NCBI RefSeq assembly: GCF_020171805.1
Contig: NZ_JAIVAF010000003.1
Span: forward strand, 1-64,000
DNA: 64,000 nt
DNA from: Guptibacillus algicola
Lineage (GTDB): Bacteria > Bacillota > Bacilli > Bacillales > Guptibacillaceae
Reading direction: 5' to 3'
The notes under the pieces were generated by a model. That model was given only the letters and a program-made list of their open reading frames with translations, ran no database searches and had not been told where the DNA came from. A program made the translations under genes and the position numbers. Every line of letters starts with the position of its first letter. The first letter of the stretch is position 1. This document shows, one piece after another, positions 24,330-33,226 of the stretch.

Positions 24330-25106
24330 TTACTGCGCAGTATATCCACCATCAATAACTGCTGCTTGTCCTGTAATACTCTTAGCTTTATCACTACAAA
24401 GGAAGATCGAGTAATCTGCCACTTCTTGAACTTGAATTAATCGTTTTTGAGGTACTAGAGGATAGATTACTTCTTCTAATGCTTTTTCTTTCTCGATATT
24501 TCGTGTTTTGGCAAGGTCTTCAAGCTGGTTTTGTACGAGAGGCGTGTCTACATAACCTGGGCAGATTGCGTTCACGTTGATTCCTGAGTCTGCTCCTTCT
24601 AGTGCTGTAACCTTCGTCAGACCGATTACTCCGTGCTTCGCACTGTTGTAGCCTGCTTTACCAGCGAAACCGATAAGTCCATTGATCGATGCCATGTTCA
24701 AGATGCGCCCGTAACCTTGTTTCTTCATGATTGGGAAGGCATGCTTGATGCCGAAGAAAGGTCCTTTCAGCATGATGTCGAGGATGAGTTCGAATTTCTC
24801 AGAAGGGAATTCTTCGACAGGTGCAACGTGCTGGATGCCTGCATTGTTAACGAGAATGTCGAGTCGTCCGAATTTCTCGACCGTCTTTTCGATCGCATTC
24901 TTCACATCTTCTTCCTTCGCAACGTTAGCCACAACTCCATCAACCGTGTGACCTTCATCCGTTAACGCTTTGATCGATTCGTTCAATGTATCCTCGTTAA
25001 TATCGTTCAACATGACCTTCGCGCCAGCTTTTGCGAATTCTGTTGCGATTTCGAGTCCAATTCCCTGACCTGACCCTGTAATCAATGCTACTTTACCGTC
25101 TAACAT
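24330..25106 (-). CDS. SDR-family dehydrogenase, 3-hydroxybutyrate dehydrogenase type
   Basis: 258 residues from ATG 25106, nine bases after AAGGAGG (an ATG at 25112 is too close to that site). The Rossmann loop is TGSGQGIGLEIA near residue 10. NNAGIQHVAPVEEF is typical of D-3-hydroxybutyrate dehydrogenases. The active site is Ser with YNSAKHGV (Tyr and Lys of YxxxK). LVPQKRLIQVQEVADYSIFLCSDKAKSITGQ closes the domain. Likely NAD-dependent interconversion of 3-hydroxybutyrate and acetoacetate. It is a single-gene unit. Confidence 0.88.
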   Translation of the reverse strand: MLDGKVALITGSGQGIGLEIATEFAKAGAKVMLNDINEDTLNESIKALTDEGHTVDGVVANVAKEEDVKNAIEKTVEKFGRLDILVNNAGIQHVAPVEEFPSEKFELILDIMLKGPFFGIKHAFPIMKKQGYGRILNMASINGLIGFAGKAGYNSAKHGVIGLTKVTALEGADSGINVNAICPGYVDTPLVQNQLEDLAKTRNIEKEKALEEVIYPLVPQKRLIQVQEVADYSIFLCSDKAKSITGQAAVIDGGYTAQ

Positions 25107-25221
25107 TGTCATGAACCTCCTTGATTTCTTATATACTTTCTTATATTACCCAATCTTCCTTTTTTCACTAGAACGGATTGAAAGTTTTTGCATTCTACAA
25201 TGTTTGAGCTTATTCGGGGAG

Positions 25222-25232
25222 TGACAGGCACC
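25222..25232. repeat. TGACAGGCACC repeat copy
   Basis: The copy sits in a block (ATTCGGGGAGTGACAGGCAC) that recurs almost exactly at 58271-58290, more than 33 kb away, always between genes. Confidence 0.6.
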
Positions 25233-25263
25233 GTAAAGGGCACCAGGAAAGGGGTTATACATT

Positions 25264-27069
25264 GTGGAGAGTGAAGGAAAACGGTATACATCACTAATCG
25301 AGAACGGTAAGAAGCCTAATTTTCTCATATTGATGGTTGATGAGGAGCGCTATCCATCAGTTTATGAGAACGCGGAGCTTAGAGAGTGGCGGAGAAAGAA
25401 CTTGATCACTCAAGAGCTCTTAAAAGAAAATGGCTTTGAATTCAACAAACACTATGTTGGTAGTACCGCATGTAGTCCGAGCCGAACAACGTTATACACT
25501 GGGCAGTATCCATCGCTTCATGGTGTGTCACAGACGAGTGGCGCAGCGAAAGGAGCATTTGATCCCGACATGTTTTGGCTCGATCGGAGCACGGTTCCGA
25601 CGATGGGTGATTATCTTAGAACAGCAGGGTACCGAACGTTCTGGAAAGGGAAGTGGCATGCGTCAGATGAGGATATTCTCATTCCAGGCACAAAGAATGC
25701 CCTACCTAGCTATACGAACACAGGCCTTCCTGATGAAGATAACGTGAAAGAGTACCTTAACGCGAATCGGTTGAATGAGTTTGGCTTCAGTGGTTGGGTA
25801 GGACCTGAGCCGCACGGGACAGCGCCGCGTAATTCTGGGTCCTCGGCTGGAATCGGCATAAGCGGGCGAGATGTTATTTATGCTGAAGAAGCTGTAACAC
25901 TGATTCAAACACTCGATAACGATTCGTGCGACACATCGCCGTGGATGATCATGGCCTCGTTTATTAACCCACATGACATCGCGCTTTATGGTGCATTCAC
26001 ACGAAATAATCCGATGTATAACTTTGAAGTCGATCCATCAGTGCCATTTATTCCTCCTGCACCAACTGCAAGTGAGTCATTATCAACGAAACCAAGGGTG
26101 CAAGAAAGCTATCGACTCACTTATCCAAAAGCAATCCAACCGCTGCACGATACTCTCTTTTATCGCCAGCTGTATTATTCTCTACAAAAGCAGGCAGATA
26201 ATGAGATGTTTAAGGTTTTTGATGCGCTCAGGAACTCTTCTTTTTATGAAGATACGATCGTTTTGTTCTTCTCAGATCATGGAGATATGTTAGGAGCGCA
26301 CGGAGGATTGTTTCAAAAGTGGTTCAACGCGTATGAGGAATCGATTCATGTACCGTTCATCATTCATAGTCCGAAACTTTTTTCTGGTCGAGAAGGTACG
26401 GAGATGCTGACGAGTCATGTGGATGTGCTGCCAACGATGTTAGGACTCGCTGGCATTAACGTGAAGGAGAGCGAACAAAAACTCAAGAAAAGTCATAACG
26501 AAGTGCATCCTCTTGTCGGACGCGATCTCACGCCTTTATTAGAAGGAAAGGATCACTTTTTTAGAGCGGACGAACCACTCTATTTCATGACTGACGATAA
26601 CGTGACACAAGGGTTAAATCAGGTGACGATCACTGGTGACCCTTATGAAGCGGTCATCCAACCGAGTCACATCGAATCGATTATTACGAGGCTTCCGACA
26701 GGAGAAAACAGAGAGAGCGAGCTATGGAAGTTTTCTCGGTACTATGATAATCCTCAATTTTGGAGTAATCCAGGTGTTTCCGATGTTGTCGTACATGAAC
26801 AAAAATCCGTACCAACTTCAGATAATGTGGAAGTCTCACTTTGTATTACAACAACGAAAGTGAATCCTTTACCAGATGAATATGAGCTATATAATGTAAC
26901 AACTGATCCACTTGAAGAGAAAAACTTAGCTGATCCAGCGTTTCAAACACCAGAATCAATTGAGGTTATGGATATATTAATGGTCGCTTTAGATGAACAG
27001 TGTAAGCAGAAGAGGCTAACTCCATCTAGTGGAACTGTTCCAGGGATGCCCTCGTGTGAAGAGGGATAG
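25264..27069 (+). CDS. sulfatase-family hydrolase
   Basis: 601 residues with a GTG start. The metal-binding Asp is in ILMVDEERYPS (Asp26). The sulfatase signature CSPSRTTLYTGQ places the formylglycine precursor Cys at position 70 (CxPxR). A second metal site is in VLFFSDHGDMLGAHGG. There is no signal peptide, so it is probably cytoplasmic. Substrates could be aryl or alkyl sulfates, or phosphonate-type esters as in related PMH enzymes. Cys-type sulfatases need a maturation enzyme, and none is visible here. Confidence 0.9.
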   Translation: MESEGKRYTSLIENGKKPNFLILMVDEERYPSVYENAELREWRRKNLITQELLKENGFEFNKHYVGSTACSPSRTTLYTGQYPSLHGVSQTSGAAKGAFDPDMFWLDRSTVPTMGDYLRTAGYRTFWKGKWHASDEDILIPGTKNALPSYTNTGLPDEDNVKEYLNANRLNEFGFSGWVGPEPHGTAPRNSGSSAGIGISGRDVIYAEEAVTLIQTLDNDSCDTSPWMIMASFINPHDIALYGAFTRNNPMYNFEVDPSVPFIPPAPTASESLSTKPRVQESYRLTYPKAIQPLHDTLFYRQLYYSLQKQADNEMFKVFDALRNSSFYEDTIVLFFSDHGDMLGAHGGLFQKWFNAYEESIHVPFIIHSPKLFSGREGTEMLTSHVDVLPTMLGLAGINVKESEQKLKKSHNEVHPLVGRDLTPLLEGKDHFFRADEPLYFMTDDNVTQGLNQVTITGDPYEAVIQPSHIESIITRLPTGENRESELWKFSRYYDNPQFWSNPGVSDVVVHEQKSVPTSDNVEVSLCITTTKVNPLPDEYELYNVTTDPLEEKNLADPAFQTPESIEVMDILMVALDEQCKQKRLTPSSGTVPGMPSCEEG

Positions 27070-27169
27070 AAGGGAAGAGAGCTGTTTTATATTTTATAAG
27101 CGAATCTTTTTCATTCATAGGGAGATAGTAAAAATGAATGAAATAAATTAGGTCGAGGTAGATTTACTT

Positions 27170-27661
27170 ATGACATCAAAACGGCACGTTCTCTTTAATC
27201 TCTGTATGATCCTTATTCCGTGGTTATCACTTCGATTTATCGGCAAGCGTTATATCAAGCGGTTTTTCTTGGCGAGCTTTATCATTTTTGTTTTCGAAGT
27301 ATTGAACCATTTGTATGGACGGAACCGAAAGTGGTGGAAGTTCTATGATAAGCCAAGTTCGTTTCTAAGAGATGAATTCCCTTTTGATATCGGGCCGTAT
27401 ATGCCGATGTCGATGTGGATTCTGAAATACTCTTACGGAAACTTTAAAAAGTTCGTAGCGATCAATGCGATTGCGAATGGCATGTTTGCTTTCCTGTACA
27501 TCCCATTTTTAAAAAAGATAAAAATCGTTCGTTTGGATCGGTTAACGTATTTTCAATTCTTTCTCTATATCCACTATAAAGCGTACTTGCTGTATGGTGT
27601 GCAGAACTTGTATGAAAGGGTACGGAAGGTGAATAACGGAGAGGGAAAAGAGAGCATATAG
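27170..27661 (+). CDS. membrane protein, unknown function
   Basis: 163 residues with about four hydrophobic helices (about 8-22, 29-46, 82-105 and 125-145) and many aromatic and basic residues, such as the YGRNRKWWKFYDKPS loop. It resembles small uncharacterised Bacillus membrane proteins, but no family is firmly recognised. A hairpin with T-run at 27784-27820 follows. A 10-bp inverted repeat (27109-27118 with 27134-27143) lies upstream. Confidence 0.6.
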   Translation: MTSKRHVLFNLCMILIPWLSLRFIGKRYIKRFFLASFIIFVFEVLNHLYGRNRKWWKFYDKPSSFLRDEFPFDIGPYMPMSMWILKYSYGNFKKFVAINAIANGMFAFLYIPFLKKIKIVRLDRLTYFQFFLYIHYKAYLLYGVQNLYERVRKVNNGEGKESI

Positions 27662-27783
27662 TAGTTTGAAAGAAAATAATCGTCGTTAGAAGGAAGCATA
27701 TTACTTAGAGTACCCTTGTCGTATTCTATTGTGGGTGCTTCTTTTTGGTTTAATTGGAATGTGAAACCATAAATACAAGCAAT

Positions 27784-27820
27784 TAGTCCTGGATCGAAAT
27801 AATGAATCCTAGGACTTTTT
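27784..27820 (+). terminator. intrinsic terminator
   Basis: AGTCCT (27784-27789) pairs with AGGACT (27811-27816) and inner bases, followed by TTTTT. Confidence 0.55.
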
Positions 27821-27938
27821 GATGAAGTATTCCTTTTCTTATTGACTAACATGTCTCTCATCGTTACTTTGAAGATGACGAATGTTTCCTAAGGGAAACT
27901 TTTTGTCTTTAGGTAAAAATGAAAGGGGAGAAAAGATA

Positions 27939-28442
27939 TTGGTCATGAATTGGTTTAGGAATAACGCTGTTGCTGCTTCATTATTAGCAATTATTCGGGT
28001 ATATGTCGGATATACATTTTTGACAGCAGGGTGGGGAAAGATTTCAGGTGATGAAAAATTTGATGCGAGCGGCTTTTTAGCTGGAGGAATCGAGAAATCG
28101 ACGGGTGAGCATCCAGCTGTCCAAGGATGGTATGCGAGTTTCCTTGAAAACGTCGCACTGCCAAATGTTTCATTCATTAACGTGTTGGTACCGTGGGGAG
28201 AGTTCTTAGTTGGAATAGCGTTGATCCTTGGTATTCTGACAACATTCTCTGCGTTTATGGGATTGATCATGAACGTGAACTTTTTACTAGCAGGTGCAAT
28301 AAGTACGAATCCAAATCTGATGATCATGGAGTTTCTATTATTAGTTGGCGGATGGAATGCAGGAAGGATCGGCTTAGATTATTTTCTTATTAAACTGAGA
28401 GAAAAAAGAGTTGGAAGTGAAGAAAGAGAAGTTGCTGCTTGA
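27939..28442 (+). CDS. DoxX-family membrane protein
   Basis: Read from TTG 27939 (AGGGGAG eight bases upstream) it has 167 residues; ATG 27945 is an alternative. Four helices and the DoxX features are seen: LLAIIRVYVGYTFLTAGWGKI, PWGEFLVGIALILG and the final LLLVGGWNAGRIGLDYF. Members are thought to be quinone-linked or redox membrane subunits, and the exact reaction is not established for Bacillus. A terminator follows. Confidence 0.85.
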   Translation: MVMNWFRNNAVAASLLAIIRVYVGYTFLTAGWGKISGDEKFDASGFLAGGIEKSTGEHPAVQGWYASFLENVALPNVSFINVLVPWGEFLVGIALILGILTTFSAFMGLIMNVNFLLAGAISTNPNLMIMEFLLLVGGWNAGRIGLDYFLIKLREKRVGSEEREVAA

Positions 28443-28469
28443 TTTGCGGTGGGTTTCTGCATAAAAAAT

Positions 28470-28497
28470 GAGCAAGGAGGCTACAAGCTCCTTGCTC
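28470..28497. terminator. bidirectional terminator
   Basis: A 10-bp perfect stem (28470-28479 with 28488-28497), flanked by an A-run and TTT. It separates DoxX from the converging BCCT transporter. Confidence 0.8.
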
Positions 28498-28507
28498 TTT
28501 ATATTTG

Positions 28508-30031
28508 TTATTTTTTGATTCCTTGTTCAGCTGCCATCTTTCTCGCGACTCTCGGTGCTAGCCACACCATCGGTAGAAGGAGGAGTGAAACTGGAACAGC
28601 TGTTACAACGATAAAGTTCTGAAGCTGCGTGATTCCACTGTCGCCAGTAATCAATAGGATAACTGCAACAGCGCCTAGAAGAATAGCCCAGAATACGCGT
28701 AACCAGCTCTTCGGATTTCCTTCACCTGTTACCGCCATTGCGATCGTGTACGACATCGAATCCGTCGTAGTTACAACGAATAGAATTGTTAAGAGCAAGA
28801 ACAATGGTGAAACGATGGTTGCGAGCGGGAACTGCTCCGTAATCGCAAACATTGCAGCAGGATTTCCTGCAGCGTTCAACGCCTCAGAAATTGACCCTGG
28901 GTTTGTCAGTTCAAAGTGAATGCCTGATCCACCAAGGACTGTAAACCAGAATGTTGAAATCACTGGTGCGAAGATCGATACTGCAATGATGATGTCTCGA
29001 ATCGTACGTCCACGAGAAATACGTGAAACGAGGATCGCCATCATTGGTCCGTATCCAATGAACCAGCCCCAGAAGAAGACTGTCCAGAACGAAAGCCAAC
29101 CAGTGTCGCCACGGAACGTGGACATTGCGATAAATTCATTCACATAGTAACCGAATCCGGAAATGAAGTGGTCGAAGATAAAGCCACCTGGTCCGAAAAT
29201 CACGATGAAGACCATCAAGACAATCGCGAGTTGAACGTTAAAACTACTTAGAATCTGAATTCCTTTGTAAAGGCCTGTTACCGCTGAGATCGTCGCGATC
29301 ACGACAACCGCTAAGATGATAGAGAACTGTGTACTGAACTGATTCGGGATTCCGAAAATCTCTTGCAGGCCGTAGCTTGCTTGAAGACCTAGAAACCCAA
29401 TAGGTCCAATCGTTCCTGCTGCAACTGCGATAACAGAGAACGCATCGATGACCGTTCCGATCCAGCTGTGGCGAAGACGTTCACCAAAGATCGGATAAAG
29501 AAGCGTACGAGGCTTCATCGGCATCCCTTTGTGATAATGACCGTACATCATCACGACAGCACTGATTGTTCCGAGAATTGCCCATGCGAGAAAGCCCCAG
29601 TGCATGAAGCTTTGAGCGAGTGCAGGGTCGATCGCAGCTTGTGTACCTGCTTCGATTCCTGATTGAGAAGGTGGAACAGTTAGGAAGTGGTACATCGGCT
29701 CAGCCGCTGCCCAGAATACCCCGCCACCTGCAAGAAGCGTCGCCATAATAATGGAAAGCCACTTGTACAAGCTTAGTTCAGGTTTGTCTAAATTACCCAT
29801 TTTTATTTTACCGTATCGAGAGAAAGCTAGCCCAATTCCAACGAAGAATGTCGCTAACATCAGTACTTGCCAGAAAGCACCGAAGTATTTTGCTGACCAT
29901 GCGAAACTATTGCTAACGATCATTTCTACAAGGCTTATATCAAATAGTGCAAGAAACACGAAGAGAACCAAGATTCCTCCGCTTATACCAAATACCGGCC
30001 AGTCAATCCGACCTGTCTCTTTATTTTCCAT
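28508..30031 (-). CDS. BCCT-family betaine/carnitine/choline-type transporter
   Basis: 507 residues from ATG 30031, six bases after AAAGGAG. Twelve helices. The family features AAAEPMYHFLTVPP and MHWGFLAWAILG are present, and the helix-8 motif reads FWTVFFWGWFIGYGPMMAILVSRISRGRT. In typical OpuD/BetP members this reads WWISWSPFVG, so part of the aromatic box is changed here and the substrate may differ from glycine betaine. Na+ or H+ symport in the cell membrane is expected. It is a single-gene unit. Confidence 0.88.
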   Translation of the reverse strand: MENKETGRIDWPVFGISGGILVLFVFLALFDISLVEMIVSNSFAWSAKYFGAFWQVLMLATFFVGIGLAFSRYGKIKMGNLDKPELSLYKWLSIIMATLLAGGGVFWAAAEPMYHFLTVPPSQSGIEAGTQAAIDPALAQSFMHWGFLAWAILGTISAVVMMYGHYHKGMPMKPRTLLYPIFGERLRHSWIGTVIDAFSVIAVAAGTIGPIGFLGLQASYGLQEIFGIPNQFSTQFSIILAVVVIATISAVTGLYKGIQILSSFNVQLAIVLMVFIVIFGPGGFIFDHFISGFGYYVNEFIAMSTFRGDTGWLSFWTVFFWGWFIGYGPMMAILVSRISRGRTIRDIIIAVSIFAPVISTFWFTVLGGSGIHFELTNPGSISEALNAAGNPAAMFAITEQFPLATIVSPLFLLLTILFVVTTTDSMSYTIAMAVTGEGNPKSWLRVFWAILLGAVAVILLITGDSGITQLQNFIVVTAVPVSLLLLPMVWLAPRVARKMAAEQGIKK

Positions 30032-30282
30032 ATCGTACTCCTTTAGATTTTCTATGTGTGCGCTAGGCACAAAGATTTACTCTACCACCTGAATAATAAG
30101 GATGCAAGAAATTCAGCGTTCTTTCTATTCAAAACCTCTTTTAGGATGTATCTTGCCCTAACTCCTTCCAAATCATGAGAAGAAATGGGAGAGAAAAGTA
30201 GCCGAGGCGAGTTATTTTGGAGTTAGCTGATTATGGTGGGGTTTTGGCTTATGATGCGTGTTAGTGGGTGCTCATTTATAGG

Positions 30283-30520
30283 AGGAAGTGCTGATGAAAG
30301 TGAGGTTTCACTGATATATTGGGGGAAGCGCTGATAAAAGTAAGGTTTCGCTGATATATTGAGGAATCGCTGATAAAAGTGAAGTTTCGCTGATATATTG
30401 GGAAATCGCTGATAAAAGTAAGGTTTCGCTGATATATCCTGAAAATCGCTGATAAATAGGTGGATTTCGCCGATATATTCAGAAAATCGCCGATAAAATA
30501 AAAATATCGCTGATATCCGG
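30283..30520. repeat. tandem array with TCGCTGATA core, 20-bp period
   Basis: About twelve copies of TCGCTGATA or close variants occur every 19-21 bases. They alternate between TCGCTGATAAAAG and TCGCTGATATATT so that the full unit is about 40 bp. Five to six full units are visible. Variants TCGCCGATA appear towards the right end. No convincing gene lies inside. Reverse-strand frames (repeats of ISAKPYFYQRF) are by-products of the period. Confidence 0.85.
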
Positions 30521-30632
30521 TCGAACGGCACTGTGTTTTGCCAGACGAAGTAACCACAGGACTAGTTGGTTACTCAAAAAGGGAACTTTCAAAGAGATGT
30601 GTTCGTAGAAATAGAAGAATATAGCAGATCCG

Positions 30633-30896
30633 CTACATAATAGGTAAGCTGAAAACCCACGGAACGATCTTAAAATTCATCTTCCGATCGATCGGTGCTA
30701 GATAGTGTTCATCGCTCGTGTCGATATAACGCTTGTTCATCAATCCGAAAACGACAAGCATAAGGATCGCCGTTGGAAACCCGATTGGAAATCCAAAAAA
30801 ATAAAAGGCAGCGAAGAAACTGCCTATTAATAAGATGAAAAGCATAATCAAAAGAAGAAGTTGCTGACCAAAAGACATCTCGTTTTTCTTTGCCAT
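30633..30896 (-). CDS. small two-helix membrane protein
   Basis: 87 residues from ATG 30896, preceded by GGAGG with seven-base spacing. Two helices (about 12-36 and 38-52), then a polar C-terminus (NKRYIDTSDEHYLAPIDRK). It follows another small membrane gene by 28 bases on the same strand, so the two form an operon. Unknown function. Confidence 0.6.
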   Translation of the reverse strand: MAKKNEMSFGQQLLLLIMLFILLIGSFFAAFYFFGFPIGFPTAILMLVVFGLMNKRYIDTSDEHYLAPIDRKMNFKIVPWVFSLPIM

Positions 30897-30924
30897 GTAC
30901 AAGCCTCCGATAATCAACTCAGGG

Positions 30925-31107
30925 TTATCGTTTTTTCGGTGTGCGTCTTTTCATGGTAACGAACATGTATCCAACTGCGATCGCGATTGAAAAAGAAACG
31001 AATGGTGACATCGATATGTCCTGATGTTGAAGGGAATCGACATAGACGATGATGGCTGCAGGGAATAAGAAGAGAAACAAAACAACATTCAGCAGAATTT
31101 CTTTCAT
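30925..31107 (-). CDS. small two-helix membrane protein
   Basis: 60 residues: a helix at about 4-24, a short loop (DSLQHQDISMSP), a helix at about 36-52 and a basic tail (MKRRTPKKR). GAGAGGAG precedes the ATG. First gene of a two-gene operon with the downstream small membrane protein. No family recognised. Confidence 0.6.
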   Translation of the reverse strand: MKEILLNVVLFLFLFPAAIIVYVDSLQHQDISMSPFVSFSIAIAVGYMFVTMKRRTPKKR

Positions 31108-31325
31108 GATCGTAACTCCTCTCTAACCTTTGAATCGATAAGACAGCCGAGAAACAGGTCACCACTTATACATTCTCTATCTTGATACTATCTTCTTACC
31201 TTTTATTTATGAAAGATAAACCAAAAAATGTAAGATGTTTTATGAAAATTTAACGCAATAATATGGGAACTTTTCGTTATTTTCTCCGTCTTAACTTTAA
31301 TGGGGAATTTTATGGAGGAGATTGT

Positions 31326-32183
31326 ATGAAAACGGGAATGAAGTTTATCTCAATCATTTTGAGTATTCTACTGATCGGCAGCTTTGCTGGCATGTTCCAA
31401 AATGGAATTGAGATGAGTCTCAAGGAATTTTGGAATCAATTTATCCATTTAATAGGAGCGATCGCTAACCTTAGGGAGCTAACATATGAACCGTTGTTTG
31501 GCAGCACGACGGTATATCCAGTTTTTCCAGCTATTTTTGAGTACTATGGCTATTCCCTTTTTATCTTGGTTGCAGGATTTGGTTTAGCGTTGATCGGAAG
31601 CTTAGGGTTAACTTATATCACGTTTCTTCTGCCATATCGATTAAGAAAGATGTTTATCAAAGTAACAGGTATCCTTGAGGCAATACCTGACCTTTTTATT
31701 ATCGTAGTGTTTCAGATTGCGATTGTCTCGTTGTACAAAGAGACGGGACTCTTGATCTTTGAAGTAGTCGGTGGATTCGAACGTCCAATCGTTCTTCCGC
31801 TAATCACGTACGCTGTCTTGCCGGCTATTCTTCTTTACCGAATCATGCTGCTCACGTTTGAGGATGAATTAGTTACGCCTTATGTGGAACTTGCGAGGGG
31901 AAAGGGACTCTCTACGAGACGAATCTTGTTGAAGCACGTGTTACGAAATGCGCTTTTTACCGTCGTGAATCACTCCCGAACCATCATCGTTCTCATGCTA
32001 TCGAACCTGGTGATGCTTGAGATTCTCTTCAATTTATATGGACTAACGTGGTTTATGGTGAACAATATTAGTGTCGAAATCGTTGTAATCGGGATACTGA
32101 TGATTTTCGTACCGCTCTTTCTTATTGAGGCTTGCTCGAGATTTTTCATTCAGCGTATAACCGGAAAGGAGCTGGCTGAATGA
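31326..32183 (+). CDS. ABC transporter permease, DppB/OppB-like
   Basis: 285 residues from ATG 31326 (GGAGGAG five bases upstream). Five to six helices and the EAA loop YVELARGKGLSTRRILLKHVLRNAL (about 190-215), which docks on an ABC ATPase. It matches the BPD_transp_1 fold of peptide/nickel importers but is shorter at the N-terminus. Its stop overlaps the next permease (ATGA). No ATPase or binding protein is encoded next to the pair, so they must borrow partners or work differently. Confidence 0.85.
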   Translation: MKTGMKFISIILSILLIGSFAGMFQNGIEMSLKEFWNQFIHLIGAIANLRELTYEPLFGSTTVYPVFPAIFEYYGYSLFILVAGFGLALIGSLGLTYITFLLPYRLRKMFIKVTGILEAIPDLFIIVVFQIAIVSLYKETGLLIFEVVGGFERPIVLPLITYAVLPAILLYRIMLLTFEDELVTPYVELARGKGLSTRRILLKHVLRNALFTVVNHSRTIIVLMLSNLVMLEILFNLYGLTWFMVNNISVEIVVIGILMIFVPLFLIEACSRFFIQRITGKELAE

Positions 32184-33208
32184 TGGGAAAGGCACTGTTA
32201 AAAAACGTTCAATTTATGCTAGGCTCGATTTTCTTATTCAGTGTTTTAGCAGCAAGTATTCTCTACACCGTATTTTTTCAAGATCACATCCCAGTTGCTG
32301 ATTTAACGTATGGTGAAAATGGAGATGTTCTTGCGAGACCTCCCTATTCACCACTGGAGCACCCTCCATTCGGGACAGATAATGTTTCTCAAGATCTGTT
32401 TTTCTTGTTGCTCGTTGGTGCAAAGTACACATTGGGCATTGCCCTGTTAATCGCTTTTGCGAGATTTGCGCTGTCCTTTCTGCTCGGTGTTGGACTGCAA
32501 CTGTATGCTGCGCCAATTTTGAAGAGAGTTAAACCGTTACTCGAGGGGTTCTTCTACTTTCCTGCACCACTCCTTGCTTACCTGATTCTAAGCTGGGTTT
32601 TAATGAGAGATTTGTTTATGGATAGTGAATTCTCAACAACATTTACAGAGCGAGTTGCGTTTGAAGTTGTCATCTTGATTCTTATTGGTGTGCCGATCAC
32701 GATGACGACAATTGCGAGAGAAGTAGAGCACTTACAAGAAAGAGAGTTCATTACAAGTGCTAAGGTTCTAGGAGGAAGTCGTTTACATATGTTGAAGAAG
32801 CATCTGATGCCTTACTTACAACCACAGCTTTTCCTCGTCTTTATTAGAGAATTGATCCTCGTTTTGTTGCTGTTAGCTCACCTTGGCATTTTAAACGTTC
32901 TGTTCGGCGGTGTAGCGATAACAGAGGATATGTTCGGCAATAGCGTATTTGTTTCGTTATCAAATGAATGGTCAGGTCTGATCGGGAACAACCTTAAGTT
33001 CATATTCACAACATATGCTTGGATTCCGCTCGTTCCCATCATTTGTTTTACCGTGACGATCCTCTCATTAAAAATGATGGTGGAGGGCTTTCAGGTTGCT
33101 ACTGAACGTGCTTCGAGAAAGCCTAGAGTTGTTCGAAAAGAGAAGGAAAATCAAGAGAGCTATAATAAGCAGATTAATAATCGTTCGTTCGAGTCGTTAG
33201 GCGGCTAG
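32180..33208 (+). CDS. ABC transporter permease, DppC/OppC-like
   Basis: 342 residues, translationally coupled to the preceding permease. It has one N-terminal helix, an external loop with the typical FGTDNVSQDLFFLLLVGAKYTL motif, then the permease core with the EAA loop EFITSAKVLGGSRLHMLKKHLMPYL (about 193-217). The C-terminal tail is polar and rich in Arg and Asn. Together the two proteins form a heterodimeric channel of the peptide-importer class. The missing ATPases are odd. Confidence 0.85.
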   Translation: MMGKALLKNVQFMLGSIFLFSVLAASILYTVFFQDHIPVADLTYGENGDVLARPPYSPLEHPPFGTDNVSQDLFFLLLVGAKYTLGIALLIAFARFALSFLLGVGLQLYAAPILKRVKPLLEGFFYFPAPLLAYLILSWVLMRDLFMDSEFSTTFTERVAFEVVILILIGVPITMTTIAREVEHLQEREFITSAKVLGGSRLHMLKKHLMPYLQPQLFLVFIRELILVLLLLAHLGILNVLFGGVAITEDMFGNSVFVSLSNEWSGLIGNNLKFIFTTYAWIPLVPIICFTVTILSLKMMVEGFQVATERASRKPRVVRKEKENQESYNKQINNRSFESLGG

Positions 33209-33226
33209 TTAGAAAGGGGCTTTTTA

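Noticed and set aside
30223-30557. Reverse-strand frames coding repeats of ISAKPYFYQRF
   Set aside because: They arise from the 20-bp repeat array; there is no ribosome site, two frames overlap with the same pattern, and the peptide has no plausible fold.
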